A stretch of 64,000 nt of DNA from Clostridium sp. BJN0001 (GTDB taxonomy: Bacteria; Bacillota; Clostridia; Clostridiales; Clostridiaceae): positions 2,393,001 through 2,457,000 of the forward strand of contig NZ_CP094971.1 of assembly GCF_022869825.1 (NCBI RefSeq), written 5' to 3'. The notes below the pieces were generated by a model, which saw only the letters and a program-made list of their open reading frames with translations, was not told the DNA's origin and did no database searches. A program made the translations under genes and the position numbers. Shown one piece after another: positions 8,160-17,268 of the stretch (position 1 is its first letter; each line of letters starts with the position of its first letter).

Positions 8160-8528
8160 CTACTTCTCGTTGATATGAATTAGACCTTGGTCAAATATTT
8201 CTCTTACATGATCATCAACTAATGAATAATATACTACTTTCCCTTCTTTTCTGTTTTTCACTAAATTAGCTTGTTTTAAGACTCTCAGCTGATGGGAAAT
8301 TGCTGATTGTGTCATGTTAAGTAATAAAGCGATATCACAAACACACATTTCAGCTTCATGTAAAGCCCATAATATCCTGATTCGTGTTGAATCTCCAAAT
8401 ACTTTAAATAATTCTGCTAGATCATAAAGGCTTTCTTCTTGAGGCATTTTATCTCTAACTTGATTTACAATATCCTCATGAATTACATTGCAGTCACATC
8501 TTTCAATTGAATTAAATTTTTCAGTCAT
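8160..8528 (-). CDS. cadC: ArsR/SmtB-family metal-responsive repressor, CadC-like
   Basis: The 122-residue winged-helix repressor releases DNA on binding Zn, Cd or Pb. The alpha3N thiolate site is visible: Cys11 and Cys13 in the N-terminal arm with Cys62 and Cys64 in MCVCD. The alpha5 Zn site D-x-H-x10-H is also present (Asp105, His107, His118). The recognition helix is TQSAISHQLRVLK and the wing ends K-V-V-Y-Y-S-L. This dual-site layout matches CadC. It is first in the cadC-hma-cadA direction, and two operator-like repeats lie directly upstream, so autoregulation is likely. Confidence 0.92.
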   Translation of the reverse strand: MTEKFNSIERCDCNVIHEDIVNQVRDKMPQEESLYDLAELFKVFGDSTRIRILWALHEAEMCVCDIALLLNMTQSAISHQLRVLKQANLVKNRKEGKVVYYSLVDDHVREIFDQGLIHINEK

Positions 8529-8561
8529 ATTATCACCTCTTTTTAAATCATTTCATCTGAA

Positions 8562-8581
8562 TACTTGAGCAAGCATTCATA
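8562..8581. promoter_or_regulatory. CadC/SmtB-type operator, proximal
   Basis: TTGAGCAAGCATTCAT at 8565-8580 fits the TGA-x-CA-x(3)-TATTCA dyad of ArsR/SmtB operators and lies 37 bases before the cadC start. Confidence 0.6.
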
Positions 8582-8627
8582 CGTTGTGTATTTATTATAT
8601 TATTGTTTTTCTCATATGTCAATAGTT

Positions 8628-8647
8628 ATATGAGCATTTATTCAAGT
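8628..8647. promoter_or_regulatory. CadC/SmtB-type operator, distal
   Basis: ATATGAGCATTTATTCAAGT closely matches the ArsR/SmtB 12-2-12 operator form. It is spaced 65 bases from the proximal copy, in the same orientation. Two sites suggest cooperative or separate control of this leader. Confidence 0.65.
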
Positions 8648-8757
8648 GTTTTTTATATTATTTGAAATATCTCAAAACCATCTATTACGACATTAATACC
8701 ATAAAAGGGTGATTTCTATACAAACCTATTTTAAAAACACAAATATTGTAGGTTCTA

Positions 8758-8788
8758 TAATAGTTTGAAATAAAATTTCAAACTATTA
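8758..8788. repeat. Perfect 14-bp inverted repeat
   Basis: TAATAGTTTGAAAT (8758-8771) and ATTTCAAACTATTA (8775-8788) are separated by AAA. It could be a bidirectional terminator or an element end. Confidence 0.7.
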
Positions 8789-8796
8789 AAAAACTA

Positions 8797-8828
8797 TAGT
8801 GGTAGCTGTTTCAAAACAACTACCACTA
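8797..8828. terminator. Hairpin, possible terminator
   Basis: TAGTGGTAG (8797-8805) pairs with CTACCACTA (8820-8828); TGTTT and AAACA extend the stem inward after one mismatch. No long T-tract follows on either strand, so its role is uncertain. Confidence 0.4.
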
Positions 8829-9036
8829 CATTAGATTATATAAAATTCTTATCATCCCAGAGGATTATTTCTCCCTCTTTCTGAGCCATCAATTTTTCCA
8901 CCTTTATAATGTCATCACTCTTTTTACCCTATGTCATCTATAAAGCACCCCAAAAATAGGGGTCAAAAAACGGTGTTTTTTCGCTCATTTTTTGCTCCAA
9001 AATCACTCTTGAACCACTATATGTTGTGGTCAACTT

Positions 9037-10419
9037 CTACTTTTCGCCCCCTGAACCACAATACGTCATCAGAATTATACTCTCAACGTGCTTAGTCTCA
9101 GGAAACATATCAACAGGTTGAGCTTTTCTCACTTCATATTTTTCGCTGCATAAATATTTCAAATCTCGTGCAAGAGTGCTTGGATCGCATGATACATAAA
9201 CGATTTTTTTAGGTTCAGCCTTTATGATTGAATCAAGAAGAAACTTATCGCATCCTTTTCTTGGTGGATCAACAACTATAACATCCGCAGTAATACCTTT
9301 TTCTATAAGCTCTGGTATTACTTTTTCAGATTTTCCTGTATAGAATTCTGCATTATTAATATTATTTATTTCTGAATTTACTCTAGCACTTTTTATAGCT
9401 TCATCTACTATTTCTACACCATATACTTTTTTCGCTTTTTTAGATAAAAATAATGAAATACTGCCTGTTCCGCAGTAAGCATCAAATACTGTTTCATCGC
9501 TTTTTAAATCTGCATATTCTAATACTTTTTTATATAAAACTTCAGTCTGAACTGGATTTACTTGAAAAAATGATAATGGAGATATTCTAAATTTTAAATC
9601 ACTTATACATTCTTCAATATAATCTGTTCCATACACTGTTATATTTGTATTTCCATAAACTCTACTTGTATTTGAATCATTTATATTTACTATTACACTT
9701 TTTAAAAATGTAACTTTAGATTTCAAATTTTCAATAAGTTTATCAAGCTTTGGTATTTTCTTTTTTGTAGAAACTAATATTATCATTAATTGATTTGTTT
9801 TAAATGCTTTTCTTATTATAATGTGTCTTATTATTCCTTTTTTATAAAATGCTCCATCTTTATTTGCTGGTTCTATATTATTTTCAGTCATCCACTCTTT
9901 AATTAAATTTACAATCATAGAATTTTCTTTAGGCTGAATCATACATGAATCTATATCTATTACATCATGTGTCTTTTCACTATAAAAACCTATTACTATT
10001 TTTCCATTAATTTTTGCTACTGGAAGCTGAACTTTATTTCTATAATTTAAAAAATCACGCATTCCTAAAGGATATTCTACTAAATCCGGATTTAATCCTC
10101 CAATTTTACTTATGCAGTCTCGTACTCTGTCATATTTAAAGTCAAGCTGCCCACTATAACTTAAATTTTGAAAGTTACACCCTCCACACTTTTCAAAATT
10201 TTTGCACTTTGCTTCTTCTCTTTTTTCAGATTTTTCTAGTATTTCTAAAACCTTAGCATATGCATACTTTTTCTTCTTTTTAGTTATTACTACTCTAGCT
10301 TTTTCTCCTTTTAATGCACCTAAAACAAATATAGGAAAGTTATCTATTTTAGCGACGCCCTCTCCTTCATAACCGAATGATTCTATATTAACTATATATT
10401 CTTTATTTATTTCTATCAT
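9037..10419 (-). CDS. rlmD: 23S rRNA (uracil-C5) methyltransferase RlmD/RumA family
   Basis: This SAM enzyme methylates a uracil in 23S rRNA, such as U1939. An N-terminal TRAM domain (about 1-60) precedes the iron-sulfur cysteines in CKNFEKCGGC (72-81) and a later Cys. The methyltransferase domain has FDAYCGTGSISLFL, the VDPPRKGC box and catalytic SCDPSTLARDL. AGAGGG precedes the ATG. The normal core ends at KHVES; the last residues (M-T-Y-C-G-S-G-G-E-K) look atypical and may have been supplied by the adjoining island. In other Firmicutes rlmCD is common; RlmD versus RlmCD specificity cannot be fixed from sequence. Confidence 0.9.
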   Translation of the reverse strand: MIEINKEYIVNIESFGYEGEGVAKIDNFPIFVLGALKGEKARVVITKKKKKYAYAKVLEILEKSEKREEAKCKNFEKCGGCNFQNLSYSGQLDFKYDRVRDCISKIGGLNPDLVEYPLGMRDFLNYRNKVQLPVAKINGKIVIGFYSEKTHDVIDIDSCMIQPKENSMIVNLIKEWMTENNIEPANKDGAFYKKGIIRHIIIRKAFKTNQLMIILVSTKKKIPKLDKLIENLKSKVTFLKSVIVNINDSNTSRVYGNTNITVYGTDYIEECISDLKFRISPLSFFQVNPVQTEVLYKKVLEYADLKSDETVFDAYCGTGSISLFLSKKAKKVYGVEIVDEAIKSARVNSEINNINNAEFYTGKSEKVIPELIEKGITADVIVVDPPRKGCDKFLLDSIIKAEPKKIVYVSCDPSTLARDLKYLCSEKYEVRKAQPVDMFPETKHVESIILMTYCGSGGEK

Positions 10420-10485
10420 AATAACCCTCTGAATTCATTAATTTTAAACTATATTTATTATACACTGAACTATTTAATTAAGTAA

Positions 10486-10570
10486 AATAAAAAAGCACCT
10501 TTCGGTGCTAATACAGAATCAGTTGCCATTTAATTCCATACACTATTAAGTATTCCATTTTTAGTCTGTA
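10486..10570 (-). ncRNA. Candidate small RNA of about 85 nt
   Basis: Between the pyk terminator and rlmD there is a minus-strand TATAAT (10582-10577) with TTTACT 16 bases upstream. About 75 bases later comes an ideal terminator at 10509-10494. No open frame of note lies between. This arrangement fits a free-standing small RNA, but it could be an attenuated rlmD leader. Confidence 0.35.
10488..10509 (-). terminator. Rho-independent terminator
   Basis: On the minus strand AGCACC-GAAA-GGTGCT is followed by TTTTTTATTTT. The GAAA tetraloop and T-run are typical. Confidence 0.8.
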
Positions 10571-10641
10571 GTATACATTATATACTAAAACCATTAAAAG
10601 TAAATGTTAATTTTTTGTTAACATTTTTAAAATGTATAAAA

Positions 10642-10691
10642 AATAAGAGGCCTGTCACAGAATTTAAAACATCTGTGACAAACTTCTTATT
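10642..10691 (-). terminator. Terminator of pyk
   Basis: The stem pairs CTGTCACAGA near 10652-10661 with TCTGTGACA at 10672-10680 and extends outward through AATAAGAGG and CTTCTTATT. It lies 28 bases past the pyk stop. Confidence 0.75.
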
Positions 10692-10719
10692 TATATCTTA
10701 ATCTATATTTAAGTCAAGA

Positions 10720-12141
10720 TTATTCAACAACGCTTACCTTTAAAAGGTTAGTAGCTCCAATTTTGTCAACTGGAACTCCAGCTGCTAATACAACTGTATC
10801 TCCATCTTCAACAAACTTGTTTGCCTTTGCGATTTCAACTGATTTTTCTAACATTTCATCTGTTGATTCCATCTTGTCTGCTACGATTGGGAATACTCCC
10901 CATGAGAATACTAACTTCTTAGCAACTCTTTCGTCTGGTGTAACAGCGATAACTGGGCATTCTGGTCTGCACTGAGAAATTCTTCTTGCAGTAGCTCCGC
11001 TCTGTGTTGATGAGATAATTGCTTTAGCTTTTAATTCATTAGCTGCATTACATGCTGCTCTTGAAATAACTCCTGCTACAGCTGGTACATGATGTTTTGC
11101 TTTTGAAACTGATACTTTGTATTCTAATTGTTTTTCAGCTTCTTCACAAATTCTAGCCTGAGTTTTAACTGCTTCTACTGGATAATCTCCATTAGCACTT
11201 TCTCCTGAAAGCATAACAGCGTCTGTTCCATCAAAAATAGCATTAGCTATATCTGAAACTTCTGCTCTTGTTGGTCTTGGGTTTCTGATCATAGAATCAA
11301 GCATCTGAGTTGCTGTAACAACTGGCTTTCCAACTGCGTTACATTTCTTTATGATCATCTTCTGAACTCTAGGAACATTTTCTATTGGAATTTCAACTCC
11401 TAAGTCTCCTCTTGCAACCATGATTGCATCTGAAACTTCGATAATTGAATCTATATTATCTACTCCTTCTTGGCTTTCTATCTTAGGGCAGATTAATATG
11501 TCTTCTCCACCATGTTCAGTAAGAACTTTTCTTATTGCTAATACATCTTCAGCTTTTCTTACGAATGAAGCAGCAATTAAGTCAACTTTCATTTCGCATC
11601 CAAAGATTAAATCGTCCTTATCTTTTGCAGTCATTGCTGGTAATTTTATTGAAACTCCAGGAACGTTAACTCCCTTATGTGTTCCAACTAATCCAGTATT
11701 GTTAACACCACATTTAACAGCATTTCCTTCAACTGATTTAACTGTTAATCCAACTAAACCATCATCTATTAAAATTGTGTCTCCAGGCTTAACATCTTTT
11801 GCTAATCCTTCGTATGTAACAGCACACTTAGTTGTATCACCAATAACTGACATATCTCCAGCATATATAGTGAATTCAGAACCCTTTTGAAGTTCAACCT
11901 TGTTTGGTTTAAAGTCTCCAGTTCTGATTTCTGGTCCCTTTGTATCAAGAATGATTGCTATTTGCTTATTATGCTTCTTAGCAAGCTTTCTTACATTTTC
12001 AATTCTTCCTTTATGTTCTTCATGATCTCCATGTGAAAAATTATGTCTTGATGCATTCATTCCTGCTAAGACTATTTTTTCAAGAGTTTCAAGATCTTCA
12101 CTAGCTGGTCCGATAGTACAAATCATTTTAGTTTTTCTCAT
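10720..12141 (-). CDS. pyk: Pyruvate kinase
   Basis: The enzyme converts phosphoenolpyruvate and ADP to pyruvate and ATP, the last step of glycolysis. At 473 residues it is the short form, lacking the extra PEP-utiliser domain found in Bacillus Pyk. The A domain starts M-R-K-T-K-M-I-C-T-I-G-P-A-S, with MNASRHNFSHGDHEEH. The active-site Lys lies in ICPKIESQEG, followed by the signature MVARGDLGVEIP and TATQMLDSM. The C domain ends in the allosteric region. AGGAG precedes the ATG. A consensus-like promoter and a terminator bracket it, so it is monocistronic. Confidence 0.97.
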   Translation of the reverse strand: MRKTKMICTIGPASEDLETLEKIVLAGMNASRHNFSHGDHEEHKGRIENVRKLAKKHNKQIAIILDTKGPEIRTGDFKPNKVELQKGSEFTIYAGDMSVIGDTTKCAVTYEGLAKDVKPGDTILIDDGLVGLTVKSVEGNAVKCGVNNTGLVGTHKGVNVPGVSIKLPAMTAKDKDDLIFGCEMKVDLIAASFVRKAEDVLAIRKVLTEHGGEDILICPKIESQEGVDNIDSIIEVSDAIMVARGDLGVEIPIENVPRVQKMIIKKCNAVGKPVVTATQMLDSMIRNPRPTRAEVSDIANAIFDGTDAVMLSGESANGDYPVEAVKTQARICEEAEKQLEYKVSVSKAKHHVPAVAGVISRAACNAANELKAKAIISSTQSGATARRISQCRPECPVIAVTPDERVAKKLVFSWGVFPIVADKMESTDEMLEKSVEIAKANKFVEDGDTVVLAAGVPVDKIGATNLLKVSVVE

Positions 12142-12259
12142 TAACGTACACTCCTCTTTCTACTTAAAACTTATTTAAAATTAAATTTTGACTATATTTC
12201 AATCTGATAAAACATGAATCTATATTCTAAATTATAAACACATCGCCTTACCAACACTT

Positions 12260-12288
12260 ATTGTACATAATCTAAGAGAATTTATCAA
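12260..12288 (-). promoter_or_regulatory. Promoter of pyk
   Basis: TTGATA (12288-12283), 17-base spacer, TACAAT (12265-12260) on the minus strand, about 120 bases before the pyk ATG. The leader between them has no obvious structure. The rest of the 246-base gap to dnaE is AT-rich without features. Confidence 0.6.
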
Positions 12289-12387
12289 TCGAATTTGACT
12301 ATTTTTTTTTAATTCTCTAAATTAATTATATAAAAATACAAATTATAATACTATTTATATTATATTCTACAATTAACTTTATAATAT

Positions 12388-15300
12388 TTAGTCAACTACT
12401 TTTACATTTTCTTTTCCAAATTTATTTTCAAAGATTTTTACAATATCAGTATCCAGTGATACCCATTTATCATGAGATACTCTAAACTTCTGTCTTTCCT
12501 TTGCTGCAAATATAAATACTGCATTTTCTCCTCTTACTGAATCGTTAACTATATGTTTAAGCATTGCATTTATCTTTTTAGCAGCACCTTTATTATCTGC
12601 TCTTATATAAACTTTTGCATTATCTATTTTTTCAAGAGGTTCTATAGATTCACAAATTACTCTTGTCTCTTCGTCCTCTTTAATGCTTAATCTTCCTTTG
12701 ATTACTACAAGACTATCTGCTATACAAAGTTTTTTAACTCTTTCATACGTTCTAGCAAATACTATTACTTCTATATTCCCAGATAAATCTTCAAGCCTTA
12801 AAAAAGCCATTATAGTATTATTTCTTGTAACTTTCTGATTTACAGAGGATAATATTCCTCCTACTATAACTCTATCACCATCCATAAATACTTCGTCATT
12901 CTTGAAGATATCTATATCATCATTAGGCATATCATTATCAGTATTATTTTCACTTTTAGCAAAAATATCTGCAATCTGTGTGCTTACCTGAACACTTAAA
13001 CTCTTTTTATAATCATCAAGAGGATGCCCAGTTATGTAAAGTCCTGTCATCTCTTTTTCCATAGATAGTAAATTCTTTTTAGTGAATTCCTTAATATCAG
13101 GATACTTTATCTGAGTTTTCTTTAATTCTGATGTTGCAAAAAGGCTTATTTGTCCATCAATATTTTTCTTTCTTTCATTTGATGTATTATCCATAAGTTT
13201 TTCATAAACAGCAAGCAGTTTTGACCTATATACATCAAATGTATCAAATGCTCCAGCTTTTATAAGACATTCAACTGCTCTTTTATTTACGCATGATAAA
13301 TCAATTTTACTTACAAAATCTTGAAGTGATGTAAATTCTCCCTTTTTTTCACGTGTCTCTACAATTGAATCTATTACATTTGATCCCACATTTTTTATTG
13401 CAGCAAGCCCAAACTTTATATCATCATCTTTAACTGTAAACTTAGCTTTTCCCTCGTTTATGTTTGGAGGAATAACTCTTATGTTAAACTTTGATGCTTC
13501 TCTTATATAATGTGATACCTTATCACTTTTGGTTATTACTGAATTTAGCATTGCAGCAAGCATTTCAACAGGATAATATCTCATAAGATATGCTGTCTCA
13601 TATCCTACAACTGCATATGCTGCTGCATGTGATTTATTAAATGCATAAGATGCAAAATCCATCATAGAATCAAATATCTTATTTGCTGCCTCTTCACTAA
13701 TTCCGTTTCTTATACATCCAGGTACATTTACAGTTCCATCTTCATCTACAATTCCATTTATAAAGTTTTTACGCTCTTCTTCCATAACTTTATGTTTTTT
13801 CTTAGACATGGCTCTTCTTACCATGTCACTTCTACCCATAGAATACCCTGCAAGGTCTCTTACAGCCTGCATAACCTGTTCTTGGTATACAAGACACCCA
13901 TATGTTACTTTAAGTATAGGTTCAAGCTCAGGAGTCGTATAAGTGACTTTTGAAGGATTTTGTTTTCCTTCTATATATTTTGGAATTTCAGCCATAGGAC
14001 CTGGTCTATATAGTGATATACCTGCTATGATATCTTCAATAGAATCTGGCTTAAGTTCTTTCATAAATGATGTCATTCCTGATGATTCAAGTTGGAATAC
14101 TCCTACAGTCTTTCCTTCTCCTATCATCTTAAAAACATTCTGATCGTCAAAATCTATCTTATCAAGAACTATGTTTCTATCCCTATTTTCCTTTATCATT
14201 CTTACTGCATCATTCATTACAGTAAGTGTTCTAAGTCCTAAGAAATCCATCTTTAAAAGTCCCAGTTCTTCAAGTGTCGTCATTCCAAACTGAGTTACTA
14301 TCATATCTTCATTTTTTTGAAGCGGTACATATGAAACAAGTGGATTTGATGCAATTACAACTCCTGCTGCATGTGTAGATGAATGTCTTGGAAGTCCTTC
14401 AAGTCTTAATGATACATCTATAAGTTCTTTTACACGTTCATCAGTATCATATGCATTTTTAAATTCAGGATTTAATGTAAATGCACTCTGAATTGTAGTT
14501 CCTACTTTTGTAGGTATCATCTTTGCAACTTTATCAACTTCCGCATAGCTGTAATCCATTGCTCTTCCTACATCTCTTATACACTGACGTGCAGCCATTG
14601 TTCCAAAAGTTATTATCTGAGATACATTATCTTTTCCATATTTACGCACAACATAATCAATTACTTCCTGACGTCTTTCATAACAAAAATCACTATCTAT
14701 ATCTGGCATAGATACTCTCTCTGGATTAAGAAATCTCTCAAAGATAAGATTGTACTTAATAGGATCTATTTTAGTTATTCCAAGCGTATATGCAACTATT
14801 GAACCCGCTGCTGATCCTCTTCCTGGCCCTGTAGGAATTTTATTTTGATATGCAAAATGTATAAAATCCCATACTATAAGGAAATAGTCTACATATCCCA
14901 TCTGCTTTATTATGCCAAGCTCATATTCAAGCCTATCTACATACATCTTTACTTTTTCATTTTTATCTTTGAGTTCATTTATTTTTGAATAATCAAGCTC
15001 TTTATTTTGCAAATCACTAAATTCATCATATCTCTCTATAAGCCCGCTATAACATAAATCTTTTAAATATGTATAAGGATTCTGTCCTTCTTTAAGTGGG
15101 TATTTAGGAAGTTTTGATTCATGAAATTTGTAATCGAAGTTGCAACTATCTGCTATTTTTATTGTATTTTCTAGAGCCTCTGGAACATATGAAAACATAT
15201 CCCACATTTCTTCTGGAGACTTTAAATAAAATTGGTCAGATGGATATCTCCTTCTATGAGGATCATCAAGAGTTTTTCCGGTCTGTATACACATAAGAAC

Positions 15301-15960
15301 ATCATGTGCTTTAGAATCTTCTTTTGTAATATAATGAACATCATTTGTAGCTACAAGTGGTATACCTGTTTCCTCTGATATCTTTATGTTTAGTTCATTT
15401 GTCTTATGCTGTTCCTTCATGCCATGATTTTGAAGTTCTAAATAAAAATCACCGTTAAATATTTTACTATAAAAAATAGCAGTTTCTTTAGCTTTTTCAT
15501 AATTTCCATTTAGTTCATATGACTGAACTTCACCAGCCAAACATGCACTTAAAGCAATAAGCCCTTCACTATGATTTTTAAGATACTCATGATCAACTCT
15601 AGGTTTATAATAAAAGCCATCAATTGAAGCCTTTGAAGCTATCTTCATAAGATTTTCATAACCTTTTTCATTCTTTACAAGAAGAACAAGATGATGATTT
15701 GAGTTTTCCCTATCAGCCTGTTTTATATACATTGATTTTGCAACAACATATATCTCACATCCAAGTATAGGTTTTATTCCTACATCTTTTGCCGCTTTAT
15801 AAAAATCAACAAGACCATACATAACCCCATGGTCTGTAATTGCTACGCTCTTCATTCCCATTTCTTTAGCAGCCTTAATTATCTCCTTAATTTTTCCAGA
15901 TCCATCAAGAAGACTGTATTCAGTATGAAGATGAAGATGACAAAATTCATTTTTGCTCAA
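12388..15960 (-). CDS. dnaE: DNA polymerase III alpha subunit, DnaE type
   Basis: A replicative polymerase subunit of 1190 residues. The N-terminal PHP domain begins H-L-H-L-H-T-E-Y-S-L-L-D-G and keeps its metal-binding histidines. The polymerase core has PGRGSAAGSIVAY and the catalytic PDIDSDF with a further LLKMDFLGLRTL. A helix-hairpin-helix region and an OB-fold tRNA-anti domain (GGILSSVNQKVTRNNT) follow near residue 1020. In Firmicutes with PolC, DnaE starts lagging-strand primers. It lies downstream of Dabb, whiA, yvcK and rapZ in one direction. Confidence 0.97.
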   Translation of the reverse strand: MSKNEFCHLHLHTEYSLLDGSGKIKEIIKAAKEMGMKSVAITDHGVMYGLVDFYKAAKDVGIKPILGCEIYVVAKSMYIKQADRENSNHHLVLLVKNEKGYENLMKIASKASIDGFYYKPRVDHEYLKNHSEGLIALSACLAGEVQSYELNGNYEKAKETAIFYSKIFNGDFYLELQNHGMKEQHKTNELNIKISEETGIPLVATNDVHYITKEDSKAHDVLMCIQTGKTLDDPHRRRYPSDQFYLKSPEEMWDMFSYVPEALENTIKIADSCNFDYKFHESKLPKYPLKEGQNPYTYLKDLCYSGLIERYDEFSDLQNKELDYSKINELKDKNEKVKMYVDRLEYELGIIKQMGYVDYFLIVWDFIHFAYQNKIPTGPGRGSAAGSIVAYTLGITKIDPIKYNLIFERFLNPERVSMPDIDSDFCYERRQEVIDYVVRKYGKDNVSQIITFGTMAARQCIRDVGRAMDYSYAEVDKVAKMIPTKVGTTIQSAFTLNPEFKNAYDTDERVKELIDVSLRLEGLPRHSSTHAAGVVIASNPLVSYVPLQKNEDMIVTQFGMTTLEELGLLKMDFLGLRTLTVMNDAVRMIKENRDRNIVLDKIDFDDQNVFKMIGEGKTVGVFQLESSGMTSFMKELKPDSIEDIIAGISLYRPGPMAEIPKYIEGKQNPSKVTYTTPELEPILKVTYGCLVYQEQVMQAVRDLAGYSMGRSDMVRRAMSKKKHKVMEEERKNFINGIVDEDGTVNVPGCIRNGISEEAANKIFDSMMDFASYAFNKSHAAAYAVVGYETAYLMRYYPVEMLAAMLNSVITKSDKVSHYIREASKFNIRVIPPNINEGKAKFTVKDDDIKFGLAAIKNVGSNVIDSIVETREKKGEFTSLQDFVSKIDLSCVNKRAVECLIKAGAFDTFDVYRSKLLAVYEKLMDNTSNERKKNIDGQISLFATSELKKTQIKYPDIKEFTKKNLLSMEKEMTGLYITGHPLDDYKKSLSVQVSTQIADIFAKSENNTDNDMPNDDIDIFKNDEVFMDGDRVIVGGILSSVNQKVTRNNTIMAFLRLEDLSGNIEVIVFARTYERVKKLCIADSLVVIKGRLSIKEDEETRVICESIEPLEKIDNAKVYIRADNKGAAKKINAMLKHIVNDSVRGENAVFIFAAKERQKFRVSHDKWVSLDTDIVKIFENKFGKENVKVVD

Positions 15961-15991
15961 ACTTTTACACCTCCTCTTTTTTTATAGTATT

Positions 15992-16279
15992 TTATTCAAA
16001 ATCAAGTGTTTTACTACATTCAATATATGGTTTTATAACCTTTTTAACTTCATTTACATGAAATGGATGTACATCATAAGTTAAATAATCTTCTTTATTA
16101 TCAAAACGAGTTATAATTCCAACATCATAACTTCTATCACTTCTTATTAAGTCAACTCCTACTTCAAGTTTTCTAAGTACAGAAACTTTTCCATCCATTT
16201 TTAAGAACGTATTTTTTAAGAATTCTAAATTTTCTTTTGTAGGATTTTTTGCTTTAAATAATACTATATGTGTAAACAT
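15992..16279 (-). CDS. Dabb (stress-responsive A/B barrel) family protein
   Basis: A 95-residue single-domain protein with the Dabb opening H-I-V-L-F-K-A-K and the V-G-I-I-T-R-F-D-N-K-E-D pattern near the middle, then Y-D-V-H-P-F-H. Dabb proteins are small dimeric barrels of mostly unknown substrate. GGGGAG precedes the ATG. It sits between whiA (19 bases upstream) and dnaE (31 bases downstream), probably co-transcribed. No biochemical role can be deduced. Confidence 0.85.
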   Translation of the reverse strand: MFTHIVLFKAKNPTKENLEFLKNTFLKMDGKVSVLRKLEVGVDLIRSDRSYDVGIITRFDNKEDYLTYDVHPFHVNEVKKVIKPYIECSKTLDFE

Positions 16280-16298
16280 TGTTTTTCTCCCCTTTATT

Positions 16299-17246
16299 TT
16301 AGTTTTTAGTTTTTAATTCATCTGCTATTTTCTCTATTTTTCTAAGTCTATGATTTACACCTGATTTTCCTACAGGTGGATTTAGCATTGTTCCAAGTTC
16401 TTTTAATGATTCATCAGGATAGCTTAATCTAAGTTCTGCAACTGCTCTTAAATTTTCAGGAAGTCTTTTAAGACCAATTGTTGATTCAATAAGCTTTATA
16501 CTTTCAACCTGTCTTACTGCCGCATTTACTGTCTTTGAAAGATTTGCTGTTTCACAGTTAACAAGTCTATTTACATTATTTCTCATTTCTTTTACAATTC
16601 TTATATTTTCAATTTGAAGAAGTGATGTATAAGCTCCTATTATATTTAAAAGATCTACTATCTGTTCTCCTTCTTTTATATAGACAATAAAACTATTCTT
16701 TCTCTGAATAACTTTTGAATTAAGTCCAAAAGAATTTATAAGATTCCTTAGTTCTTCAGCATATTCCTCTATATGAGTTACAAATTCAAGATGGTAAGTT
16801 TTTTCAGGATTACTTATACTTCCACCTCCTATAAATGCACCTCTTATATATGCTTTTTTAAGCTTATCATCTTTAGAAATATAGTCTTCAATTCTATAAT
16901 CTATATTTATCATTCCGTCTATTTGTTTCAATATTCCAGTTTCCTTAAGCAGCTCCTTTACACCCATCTCTTCCGTTATAACTACCATGTAAATATTATT
17001 CTTTTTTAAAGAGTTACTCTTTTTGACCATAAGTCTTGAATGAATATTAAAATATTCTTTAAGAAGTGTAAATATTAATCTTGCACTTGCAGGATTTTCA
17101 GTTACCATTTTAAAACTGAGTCCACTTCCACTAAAAGCGAGTGCACCACTTACTTTCATAATTGCAGATATCTCCGATAAAGCTTCTTCTTTAGACATAT
17201 CTACGTATCTGCATATTTCTCCTTTTACCTTAGATGAAAATGACAT
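16299..17246 (-). CDS. whiA: WhiA, LAGLIDADG-like DNA-binding protein
   Basis: WhiA is a conserved Gram-positive DNA-binding protein linked to cell division and chromosome segregation. The 315 residues show the N-terminal S-F-S-S-K-V-K-G-E-I start, the homing-endonuclease-like half with I-R-G-A-F-I-G-G-G-S-I-S, and a C-terminal helix-turn-helix (SLKELGTMLNPPVGKSGVNH). Catalytic residues of endonucleases are not expected. It follows yvcK at 22 bases, the standard rapZ-yvcK-whiA order. Confidence 0.96.
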   Translation of the reverse strand: MSFSSKVKGEICRYVDMSKEEALSEISAIMKVSGALAFSGSGLSFKMVTENPASARLIFTLLKEYFNIHSRLMVKKSNSLKKNNIYMVVITEEMGVKELLKETGILKQIDGMINIDYRIEDYISKDDKLKKAYIRGAFIGGGSISNPEKTYHLEFVTHIEEYAEELRNLINSFGLNSKVIQRKNSFIVYIKEGEQIVDLLNIIGAYTSLLQIENIRIVKEMRNNVNRLVNCETANLSKTVNAAVRQVESIKLIESTIGLKRLPENLRAVAELRLSYPDESLKELGTMLNPPVGKSGVNHRLRKIEKIADELKTKN

Positions 17247-17268
17247 TTCTTTTTCCTTTCTGGTGTAT

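Larger units (their letters stand above)
8649..9036. other. Intergenic junction between metal island and rlmD
   Basis: No intact gene. It contains a perfect inverted repeat at 8758-8788, a longer imperfect hairpin at 8797-8828, and a 29-codon open stretch on the minus strand (start beyond a TAG near 8929, end near 8838) that reads like a decayed coding tail: K-K-S-D-D-I-I-K-V-E-K-L-M-A-Q-K. The rest is AT-rich and unassigned. Confidence 0.5.

Noticed and set aside
8836..8930. A gene on the minus strand ending L-W-D-D-K-N-F-I
   Set aside because: Only 29 codons are open, with no start codon or ribosome site; kept only as part of the junction description.
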